The notes under the pieces: generated by a model | Told to the model about the DNA's origin: nothing | Databases searched by the model: none | The model's input: the letters and a program-made list of their open reading frames with translations, nothing else | Program-made: the position numbers and the translations under genes | Source: Betaproteobacteria bacterium | Lineage (GTDB): Bacteria > Pseudomonadota > Gammaproteobacteria > Burkholderiales > Burkholderiaceae_E | NCBI GenBank assembly: GCA_009922405.1 | Contig: RFVZ01000052.1 | Span: 1 to 12,780 of the forward strand | Direction of reading: 5' to 3' | DNA length: 12,780 nucleotides | Part shown: in pieces, positions 6,260 through 12,780 of the stretch | Numbering within the stretch: the stretch's first letter is position 1 | Layout of the letters: each line of letters begins with the position of its first letter

Positions 6260-8796
6260 CCAACAATTTCAGCGTGATTGCGCGCTGGTGGCTCCTGGCC
6301 GCATGGCGAATGCAACCCGGGCGCTGGATCATCGCAATCCTTGCAATCGCCAGCGGCGTCGCGATGGCCCTCGCAATCCATCTAGTCAACGGATCCGCAC
6401 TTGATGAATTTCGCGACGCGATTGCCCGTATCAATGGCAATGCACAACTGCAACTCGTCAGCCCTGCAGGCCTCTTCGATGAATCGGTCTGGCCAGTCGT
6501 CGCCAGTGCACCAGAGGTCGCGCAAGCCAGCCCCGTACTCGACTTGCGCCTCGGCTCTTCGCGACAGGATGCCTACCGCGTCATCGGACTTGACATACTT
6601 CGAGCCGCCGCTGTCACGCCAGCCCTCCTTCCGATCCTGGCGACACCGGAAACCGATAACGGTTCTGCGTCCGCGTTGTTTGCAGCCGACCAGGTCTTTC
6701 TGTCGGAACAATCCCGCAAGCAGTTCGGTTCTCCAGCTAACGGCGATTCGATCGACCTGATCGTCGGCCTCAGCAACGTCAGGCTTGAGATCGCGGGTTC
6801 CGTGGATCTCGATGACCGCATTCTTCTGACGGATCTGGCAACCGCGCAGTGGCGCTTTAATGCACTCGGACGACTGAGCCGAATCGACCTCCGTCTGGAT
6901 CCCACCCTGCCCAAAGCCGTTGCCATTGGCCGACTGCAAGATCGCCTGGCCGGGGCCGGTTTCAAGGGACTTGAGCTTTTGGAGCCCGACGCCTCGGTAC
7001 AAAGAATGTCGAACCTGTCGCGGGCCTATCGCGTCAACCTCGCGGTGCTGGCCCTCGTCGCACTATTCACAGGAGCGTTTCTGGTCTGGACGGCGTTGAC
7101 GCTCGCGGTCCGACGCCAACGATCGGTTCTGGCACTGCTCGGTGTGATGGGGATGCCACCGAACGGCGTGATTGCGCTGGTCGCATTACAGGGTCTGACG
7201 GTTGCGCTGACGGGAAGTTTGCTGGGTATCGGCCTTGGGGTTCTGGCCGCGCAGGGGCTGCTTTTCACCGTTGGCGGCGATCTCGGTGGGGGCTATTTTT
7301 CGGGAACTGCCCGACTGCGGGCGGACCCGCTGACCTTGTTGGCCTTCGTTGCCGCAGGCACCCTGGTCGGCGCGCTTGCCAGTTGGGCGCCAGCTCGAGC
7401 AACCAGTCGTATGACCCCAATCGATGGCTTGCGAGATACCGGTGGCGAAGCGATCCCACGTGGCCAGACTCGACAACTAACGTGGTGGTCTGCAGGGCTG
7501 CTCACTGCCGGCGCCCTCTTGCTGCAAGCCCCAACCATCGAGGAACTGCCCATTCCGTCCTATGTTGCCATTGCCTGTTGGCTTCTGGCAGGAATCACGT
7601 TGGTCCCTGTGATGTTGTCGACGGTTGCTCGAGACGAACCAATCCGCTGGCGCCACCCGCCCTTTTGGCTTGCCATCACCCGCGTCGTTCAGGCGCCGTC
7701 GCAGTCGACTGGCGTCGTCGCCGGTGTGGTGGCGAGCTTCGCACTGGGGTGTGCGATGGCCATCATGGTTCAGAGCTTTCGCGATTCGGTCATCGACTGG
7801 CTGGACGTGGTGCTCCCGGCCGACCTGTACCTGCGTGCACCCAGCGGGGGCGGTTCGGCGGCGTTTTCATCGCCGATGCAGTCAAAATTAAGAGCCGTCC
7901 AGGGCATTTCCAGGATTGAATTCTTGCGCAGCCGAGAGCTGATCCTCGACCCGCAACGTCCGGCAGTCGCGCTGCTCGCACGTCGGATCGATCTGCAGCA
8001 CCCAGAGTCTGGGCTGCCCATGACAGGACCTACGGTTAAAAACCCCGCGGGATCGATCCCAATCTGGATTTCGGAACCGCTCGCACGCCGCGATGGCCTG
8101 CGCCCCGGCATGCAAATGGTGTTGCCACTGGACGGGACGGCCACCTTTTTTATCGCCGGGGTATGGCGAGACTATTCTCGCCAACACGGATCGATCGTCA
8201 TACAAGCCGAAGACTACCGACGCCTGACAGCTGATGATTCGGTCAGTGATGCTGCAATCTGGCTTGAGCCCGGCGCAAACGCCGACTCGGTAAGTGCCAA
8301 CATTCAGTCAGTCCTGCCCGCCGACGCCCGTTTTGATCTTCGCAGCTCCGCCCAAATTCGGACCTTGTCGCTGACCGTGTTCGACCGCAGCTTCGCCGTG
8401 ACCTACGCGCTCGAAGCCGCCGCCATCGGCGTTGGCATCCTTGGAGTTGCCGCGGCGTTCGGCGGCCAATCGCTTGCCCGGAGGCGCGAGTTCGGCATCC
8501 TGAGGCACCTGGGGGCAACCCGCAACCAATTGCGTCAGCAGATCACGATCGAAGCGCTCACGATTGCCACCCTCGGCGTCATCTGGGGCGGCATGGTGGG
8601 CGCTGCCATCGCCGCCATCCTTGTTTTTCAGGTCAATCCGCAGTCTTTTCACTGGACCATGAACTGGTCTGTCCCCTGGGGCCTCCTGCTGGCCACTGGC
8701 CTGACACTGATTGGCGCTGCGGTCCTAGCCGCAAGGCTTGCGACGCGACAAGCGCTCGAAGAATCTCCTTCAAATGCCGTGCGGGAGGACTGGTGA
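6256..8796 (+). CDS. ABC transporter permease with two FtsX-type modules
   Basis: The 846-residue inner-membrane protein has a first transmembrane segment (about 24-44), a large periplasmic domain (45-258), and an FtsX-type bundle of helices (about 260-286, 302-338, 358-378). A middle pair of hydrophobic segments lies around 411-455. The second module starts with a helix at 484-505, has a second periplasmic domain (506-714), and ends with three helices (716-738, 765-792, 807-827). The coupling-region motifs REFGILRHLGATRNQL (745-760) and RRQRSVLALLGVMGM (286-300) are equivalents in the two modules. It is therefore a fused tandem, as in the single-chain FtsX-like permeases of AttEFGH-type systems, where one chain replaces a dimer. 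ATGA overlap with the ATPase stop and GTGA overlap with the next gene put it in a tightly coupled operon. The substrate is unknown. Confidence 0.92.
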   Translation: MTNNFSVIARWWLLAAWRMQPGRWIIAILAIASGVAMALAIHLVNGSALDEFRDAIARINGNAQLQLVSPAGLFDESVWPVVASAPEVAQASPVLDLRLGSSRQDAYRVIGLDILRAAAVTPALLPILATPETDNGSASALFAADQVFLSEQSRKQFGSPANGDSIDLIVGLSNVRLEIAGSVDLDDRILLTDLATAQWRFNALGRLSRIDLRLDPTLPKAVAIGRLQDRLAGAGFKGLELLEPDASVQRMSNLSRAYRVNLAVLALVALFTGAFLVWTALTLAVRRQRSVLALLGVMGMPPNGVIALVALQGLTVALTGSLLGIGLGVLAAQGLLFTVGGDLGGGYFSGTARLRADPLTLLAFVAAGTLVGALASWAPARATSRMTPIDGLRDTGGEAIPRGQTRQLTWWSAGLLTAGALLLQAPTIEELPIPSYVAIACWLLAGITLVPVMLSTVARDEPIRWRHPPFWLAITRVVQAPSQSTGVVAGVVASFALGCAMAIMVQSFRDSVIDWLDVVLPADLYLRAPSGGGSAAFSSPMQSKLRAVQGISRIEFLRSRELILDPQRPAVALLARRIDLQHPESGLPMTGPTVKNPAGSIPIWISEPLARRDGLRPGMQMVLPLDGTATFFIAGVWRDYSRQHGSIVIQAEDYRRLTADDSVSDAAIWLEPGANADSVSANIQSVLPADARFDLRSSAQIRTLSLTVFDRSFAVTYALEAAAIGVGILGVAAAFGGQSLARRREFGILRHLGATRNQLRQQITIEALTIATLGVIWGGMVGAAIAAILVFQVNPQSFHWTMNWSVPWGLLLATGLTLIGAAVLAARLATRQALEESPSNAVREDW
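8783..8789 (+). promoter_or_regulatory. Shine-Dalgarno GGGAGGA deciding the GTG start at 8793
   Basis: GGGAGGA lies in the last permease codons. Its GGAGG core ends four bases before the GTG at 8793. The next in-frame ATG at 8817 would be much too far away, so this site supports the GTG as the start of the AttH-like gene. Confidence 0.75.
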
Positions 8797-10001
8797 GCTC
8801 GACTCCATCGCCAACCATGATCCTTCGACGCGTATTTTTTGAGCGCGCAGTTCAACGCTCAATTCAACGCTCAGTCCAGACCGCGGCGCTCATCGGGGCT
8901 ACCCCGCATGCCTTGGTCTTGGCTCGGGGCAGCACGGATAACCAAGCGCCCGAATTTGAAGCGGTTCGGCCACGCCGCCTTCGGTTCCCCGAAGATCACG
9001 GCGCTCATCCCGGTTTCCGAACCGAGTGGTGGTACCTGACCGGTTGGCTCGAGCGCCAGGATGCCCCCCCGTGTGGCGTGCAAATTACATTTTTTAGAGC
9101 CCGCACCCGCCACCCGAACGCGAATCCCAGCCGCTTTGCACCGACCCAACTCCTGTTTGCGCATGCAGCCCTGGCGCTACCCGAGGAGGGGCGTCTCCTG
9201 CACGATCAGCGCGCTGCGCGAATTGGTTTCGGACTTGCGCAGGCCGCTGTTCAAGACACACAGGTTCAGATCGGGCCCTGGAAACTGGCCCGGACCGAGA
9301 GCGACCAGTACCGGGCCCAAATTCGAAGCCAAGCCTTCGAGCTTGCACTTTCGTTCAAGTCGGCTGGAGCGCCCCTGCTACAGGGCAACAACGGCGTTTC
9401 CACGAAGGGGCCGAACCCGGAGCAAGCGAGCTTTTACTACAGCCGCCCGCAACTGCAGGTCAGCGGTGAGATTCAGGTGCGGTCAAAAGCTCAAACCGTG
9501 ACCGGCCGCGCCTGGCTTGATCATGAATGGTCAAGCACGCTTCTCGAAACAGGGGCCGTAGGATGGGACTGGGTTGGAATCAACCTACATGATGGTGGTT
9601 CGCTCACGGCATTTCGAATCCGTGACGCCCATGGCAATTCCCGATGGCAACACGTTGCATGGCGGGATGCGCAGGGGCGCCAAGAAGTATTGCAGCTCGG
9701 GGCGCCCCAATCGACGACCGATGTTGTCTTCGAACCCCTTCGCATCTGGCGATCGAGCCGAAGTGGAGCCGACTGGCCCGTCTCAATGAGACTAAGGTTG
9801 CGCGATCAGCCCTCGAAAAAAGAAAGGACTCTTCGCTTGATTCCGCTGCTCGACGATCAGGAGGTCGATGCTCGTGCAAGCACTGGGGGCTATTACTGGG
9901 AAGGTGCGGTTCGCCTGGTCGACGGCGATCATTCAGAGGCACCCGAAATCGGTCGGGGCTATCTTGAACTGACGGGCTACGCCGGTCCTGTTTCACTGTA
10001 G
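8793..10001 (+). CDS. AttH/CrtC family lipocalin-like exported protein
   Basis: This 402-residue protein has two lipocalin-like beta-barrel halves of the kind found in carotenoid 1,2-hydratase CrtC and AttH. Family hallmarks are FPEDHGAHPGFRTEWWYLTG (65-84), GVQITFFR (95-102), a GNNGVSTKG stretch (198-206), YYSRPQLQVSG, WLDHEWSS (241-248), GWDWVGINL (257-265) and GRGYLELTGYAG near the end. AttH-like proteins are encoded with FtsX-type ABC genes in many betaproteobacteria and are thought to handle a hydrophobic ligand in the periplasm; enzymatic hydratase activity is not established for them and no carotenoid genes are nearby. The N-terminus has Arg12-Arg13 in LRRVFFER, resembling a Tat motif, followed by a weakly hydrophobic stretch (30-44). 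Export is likely but the signal is atypical. GTG start, chosen for the SD and the GTGA overlap. Confidence 0.88.
   Translation: MSSTPSPTMILRRVFFERAVQRSIQRSVQTAALIGATPHALVLARGSTDNQAPEFEAVRPRRLRFPEDHGAHPGFRTEWWYLTGWLERQDAPPCGVQITFFRARTRHPNANPSRFAPTQLLFAHAALALPEEGRLLHDQRAARIGFGLAQAAVQDTQVQIGPWKLARTESDQYRAQIRSQAFELALSFKSAGAPLLQGNNGVSTKGPNPEQASFYYSRPQLQVSGEIQVRSKAQTVTGRAWLDHEWSSTLLETGAVGWDWVGINLHDGGSLTAFRIRDAHGNSRWQHVAWRDAQGRQEVLQLGAPQSTTDVVFEPLRIWRSSRSGADWPVSMRLRLRDQPSKKERTLRLIPLLDDQEVDARASTGGYYWEGAVRLVDGDHSEAPEIGRGYLELTGYAGPVSL
8849..8872 (+). repeat. Tandem 12-bp repeat in the AttH-like signal region
   Basis: AGTTCAACGCTC (8849-8860) is followed directly by AATTCAACGCTC (8861-8872), one mismatch. 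The repeat is in frame and produces QRSIQRSVQ between the twin arginines and the hydrophobic part of the signal sequence, lengthening that segment by four residues per copy. Confidence 0.75.
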
Positions 10002-10024
10002 GGAACTGATCCTGTTGGGCCCCC

Positions 10025-11377
10025 TCAGGCAACCGGCGGCATCATGACCGAAGCATCCAGCGCATTGGCGCCCTCCGGTTCACCAACCGACACCGCCAGG
10101 ACTTTATCAATGCGCTTGGCGTCCATATCCACAATTTCGAACGACCAGTCTTCCCAGACCACCCGATCGGTCACGCCGGGCAAACGTCCAAGCATCAGCA
10201 TCATCATGCCGGACAAGGTATGAAAACGTCCCTTATCCTCCTCGGGCACCGAACGGAGTCCAAGCCGGTCTTTGAGTTCCGGGACCGGAATCAGACCATC
10301 GAGCAGCCAACTGCCGTCCGTCCGCTGCACGGCCCAGGCGTCCTCGGCGTGGCGAGGCTTGAATTCGCCCGTAATCGCTTCCATGACGTCCTGCAAGGTG
10401 ACGATTCCGAGGACCTCACCGTACTCATCGATCACGAACGCCAGCTGAACCCCAGAGGAACGGAAATTCTCCAGCAGCTCCATTCCCGTGAGACTTTCCG
10501 GCACAAAAACAGGCGGTTGCAGAAGGCCTTCGCGTGCCAGATCGAGAGGTTCGCCACGCAACGTTGCCCCCAATAGCGCACGTGCGGCTACCACGCCTAC
10601 GACATCATGGAGCCCACCCCGCACGACCGGAAAACGGGAGTGCTCCGATGCCTCAAGCCGCCGCAAATTTTCTTCGGTCGGCACTAACCGATCAAGCACC
10701 ACGACATCGCCGCGCGGCACCATCAAGGACCCGATCTGGCGGTCATCAAGACGAAACACATTCCGAACCATGGCATGTTCCTGGGCCTCAATCGCACCTG
10801 ATTCCGAGCCCTCGGCAAGCAGCGCGTCGATCTCCTCCTGCGTCACGGCGGGCATACCGCGCGCGTTCACCCCGAACAATCCGAGGACCAATTCCGTCGA
10901 CCCGGTCAACAGGCGCCCAAATGGCCGGGTGGCTGCGGCCAGCCAAAGCATGGGACGCGCGACCGCACGGGCAATGGGCTCGGGATGAATCTGGCCAAGA
11001 CGCTTCGGGACCAATTCCCCCAACACGATCGAAACGTAGGTCACGACGACAACGACCAGGCCCGTTGCTAGCAAGCCAGCCGTGCCTTCCTTAAACTCGT
11101 ATTGAGATTCCAGCCAGAGCGCAAAGGGCTGAGCCAGAACCATTTCACCGACAATCCCGTTCAGGATCCCGATCGATGTGATGCCGATCTGGACCGTGGA
11201 TAAGAACCGGGTTGGGTCCTCACCCAGACGCACTGCAGCAGCAGCTGAGCGATCGCCCTCATCCACCTGACGCTGCAACCTTGACCGACGCGCCGTCACC
11301 AGCGCGATTTCGGTCATCGCAAACAGACCATTGATAAAAATCAGCAAGAACAGCAGCGCAACTTCGAGCCAGGCCAT
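10025..11377 (-). CDS. CNNM/CorC-HlyC family membrane protein with CBS pair
   Basis: This 450-residue protein has three parts. The N-terminal CNNM (DUF21) membrane domain (about 1-190) has hydrophobic segments near 3-22, 58-82, 100-122 and 134-148 and the family motif GELVPKRL (120-127). A pair of CBS domains (about 215-340) includes the typical VIDEYGEVLGIVTLQDVMEAI (315-335). The CorC_HlyC domain (about 348-430) has DGSWLLDGLIPV. Relatives are linked to Mg2+/Co2+ efflux and, by older naming, to haemolysin; transport substrate here is not shown by the sequence. The ATG at 11377 comes one base after the gspF stop (TGAGATG), so this start is preferred over a TTG at 11404 that would overlap gspF. 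Its position in a secretion operon suggests only co-expression. It is convergent with the AttH-like gene; no clear hairpin terminator lies in the 23-bp gap. Confidence 0.92.
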   Translation of the reverse strand: MAWLEVALLFLLIFINGLFAMTEIALVTARRSRLQRQVDEGDRSAAAAVRLGEDPTRFLSTVQIGITSIGILNGIVGEMVLAQPFALWLESQYEFKEGTAGLLATGLVVVVVTYVSIVLGELVPKRLGQIHPEPIARAVARPMLWLAAATRPFGRLLTGSTELVLGLFGVNARGMPAVTQEEIDALLAEGSESGAIEAQEHAMVRNVFRLDDRQIGSLMVPRGDVVVLDRLVPTEENLRRLEASEHSRFPVVRGGLHDVVGVVAARALLGATLRGEPLDLAREGLLQPPVFVPESLTGMELLENFRSSGVQLAFVIDEYGEVLGIVTLQDVMEAITGEFKPRHAEDAWAVQRTDGSWLLDGLIPVPELKDRLGLRSVPEEDKGRFHTLSGMMMLMLGRLPGVTDRVVWEDWSFEIVDMDAKRIDKVLAVSVGEPEGANALDASVMMPPVA

Positions 11378-11378
11378 C

Positions 11379-12590
11379 TCAACGCACCAGTTGATTGATT
11401 TCAATGATTGGCATCAGGACCGCCAAAACAATCACCAGAACAATGCCGCCCATCGCGAGGATCAGCAAGGGTTCCAGCAGACCAGTCAACGTCATGGTAC
11501 GCCGCTCAACCTCCTGGGCCTGCAGCGCGGCTGCGCGTTCAAGCATCGCGGGGAGTTCGCCAGTCGCTTCGCCGCTCGCGATTAGATGTACCAACATCGG
11601 TGGGAATCTGCCCTGGACGGCCAGAGACCTCGACAGGGTCGCGCCCTCGCGAACGCGACTGATCGCATCATCGACATTGACGCGCAGGGCGCGATTACCC
11701 AATGTTTGGGCCCCAGCCTCAAGAGCCCGCAAGAGTGGAACGCCCCCGGCTGCGAGGATCGAGATCGTACTGGCGAATCGTGCGGTATCGAGGCCACGTA
11801 CGAGTCGCCCAATAATCGGGAGTTCAAGCAGGCGAGCGTCCCAAATCATCCGCACCGCTGGTTGCGCAAGCATGGCGCGCCCCGCCACCGCCCCGGCCCC
11901 GAGGGCGACGGCCAGTAACCACCACCAGGCCCGCAGAAAATCGCTCGTGGCGATCAGCATGACCGTCAGTAGAGGCAACTTCTGACGCGTTTGCGCAAAG
12001 ACACCCACCACCTGCGGCACCACATAGGTCAGCAAGCCCACAATGACCAACAGCGCAACCGCTGTGACGATGCCCGGATATAGAAACGCCATGGTCACAC
12101 GAGAGGCCAGTGCACTGCGAGATTCGACCCAATCGGCCAAACGGGTCATGACCACCGCGAGATCGCCCGATTGCTCCCCCGCTGCGACCAGCGCCCGATA
12201 GACCTCAGGAAAGTCTCTCGGGAAACGCCCAAGCGCCGAAGCAATCCCGTGTCCAGCCACCACCTCGCTGCGAACAGCCGCAAAGCGATCGCGCACCCGT
12301 TGATTTTCGGCCTGCTCGATCACCGCATTGAGCGCCTGCTCAAGAGGCAGTCGGGCACTGAGTAGCCCAGCGAGCTGGCGCGTGACCAGCGCGAGATCGG
12401 CCTGACTCAGACGCCCTGCCCAGCGCGAAGTCGTGGCCTGATCCACCGCCACCGCGACAGCCTCAACCACCAGCGGAGCCAAGCCGCGCTCGCGCAAGAT
12501 CGAACGAGCAGCTCGTGCACTGTCTGCCTCGAGCAAGCCCGACTCTACCCGACCCGTAGCACTGGCCGCCTCAAAGCGAAATGCTGCCAT
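11379..12590 (-). CDS. gspF: Type II secretion system inner-membrane platform protein GspF
   Basis: GspF forms the inner-membrane platform of the type II secretion system, linking the cytoplasmic ATPase GspE to growth of the pseudopilus that pushes folded proteins through the outer membrane. The 403-residue product matches the family length. The N-terminal cytoplasmic part contains LEADSARAARSILRERGL (20-37). Two T2SSF domains follow (about 68-191 and 271-393), each with the conserved helix-turn pattern, LVAAGEQSGDL (134-144) and LIASGEATGEL (336-346). Hydrophobic segments lie near 166-193, 220-238 and 370-395, giving the usual three-helix topology. The related pilus protein PilC is the main alternative, but the N-terminal pattern and neighbours fit GspF better. 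It starts 22 bp after the stop of the upstream gene and is followed directly by the CorC-like gene. Its start has no strong Shine-Dalgarno. Confidence 0.94.
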   Translation of the reverse strand: MAAFRFEAASATGRVESGLLEADSARAARSILRERGLAPLVVEAVAVAVDQATTSRWAGRLSQADLALVTRQLAGLLSARLPLEQALNAVIEQAENQRVRDRFAAVRSEVVAGHGIASALGRFPRDFPEVYRALVAAGEQSGDLAVVMTRLADWVESRSALASRVTMAFLYPGIVTAVALLVIVGLLTYVVPQVVGVFAQTRQKLPLLTVMLIATSDFLRAWWWLLAVALGAGAVAGRAMLAQPAVRMIWDARLLELPIIGRLVRGLDTARFASTISILAAGGVPLLRALEAGAQTLGNRALRVNVDDAISRVREGATLSRSLAVQGRFPPMLVHLIASGEATGELPAMLERAAALQAQEVERRTMTLTGLLEPLLILAMGGIVLVIVLAVLMPIIEINQLVR

Positions 12591-12612
12591 TTGTCAGCTT
12601 GATGTTGGGGGC

Positions 12613-12780
12613 TTAATCGCGGGTCACACGGATCACTTCGTCGAGCGAGGTGATGCCCTTCATGGCCTTGAGGTCTTCGCCCATGGCGGCCACGTCCGGG
12701 AACAGCGCCAGCCGGTCGGCCGATGTCACGGCAATCACCCGCACACGGCCTTCCTTCGCTGCCGCCAGGGCCACGTTGGG
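12613..12780 (-). CDS. gspE: C-terminal end of probable type II secretion ATPase GspE, cut by the window edge
   Basis: The minus strand is open from the window edge to a TAA at 12615-12613, giving 55 residues. The last 14, GITSLDEVIRVTRD, match the way GspE proteins commonly end (G-[IV]-T-[ST]-L-[ED]-E-V-[LIM]-R-V-T-[RK]), and gspE normally precedes gspF. The catalytic Walker motifs lie outside the window. The preceding part (VRVIAVTSADRLALFPDVAA, residues about 13-32) is not what I expect from the C-terminal domain of GspE, where a small helical region with an arginine-rich, GM-x-x-L pattern is usual. The gene may be a divergent GspE, another ATPase of the family, or an altered copy. The neighbours favour gspE. 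Confidence 0.55.
   Translation of the reverse strand, partial: PNVALAAAKEGRVRVIAVTSADRLALFPDVAAMGEDLKAMKGITSLDEVIRVTRD

Noticed and set aside
6382..7002. 206-codon minus-strand ORF inside the permease gene
   Set aside because: It is antisense to an intact, recognisable FtsX-type permease; no motif or ribosome binding site is seen.
10002..10024. Possible bidirectional terminator between the AttH-like and CorC-like genes
   Set aside because: CCTG and CAGG flank TTGGGCCCCCT, but the stem is only four pairs and there is no T-run on either strand.

Overview
The window looks like a stretch of a GC-rich proteobacterial chromosome, most likely betaproteobacterial (Burkholderiales-like). The evidence is gene content and neighbourhood: a YafS-like methyltransferase divergent from mltD, fabI directly after mltD, type II secretion genes, and an AttH-type ABC operon. 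The taxonomic call is inference. No mobile element, tRNA, rRNA or CRISPR array is visible, and codon use looks uniform.

Left part (1-2309). A minus-strand gene runs off the left edge; only its membrane-anchored N-terminus is present. It is divergent from a class I/II PLP aminotransferase (249-1472, +). A class I SAM methyltransferase of the YafS-like type (1503-2309, -) follows, convergent with the aminotransferase and divergent from mltD.

Central plus-strand run (2351-10001). A possible 25-codon leader ORF overlaps the mltD start. Then come mltD (LysM lytic transglycosylase), fabI (enoyl-ACP reductase), a small lipoprotein gene, an ABC ATPase, a two-module FtsX-type permease and a secreted AttH/CrtC lipocalin-like protein. 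The last four genes are joined by three stop/start overlaps (TGATG, ATGA, GTGA), so they are very probably co-translated as one ABC system. All products of this run act at, or supply, the cell envelope: peptidoglycan remodelling, fatty acid synthesis, and trafficking of a lipoprotein or unknown hydrophobic substrate. A four-copy 11-bp tandem repeat spans the fabI stop codon just upstream of the lipoprotein gene.

Right part, minus strand (10025-12780). Read right to left: the C-terminal end of what is probably the type II secretion ATPase gene gspE, then gspF (inner-membrane platform protein), then a CNNM/CorC-HlyC family membrane protein with CBS domains that starts one base after the gspF stop. 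These are arranged as one operon, convergent with the AttH gene.

No clearly novel defence or mobile system was found. The most interesting points are the lipoprotein/ABC/AttH unit with its coupled small lipoprotein, the leader ORF before mltD, the 11-bp repeat array, and an unusual sequence just before the GspE-like C-terminus.
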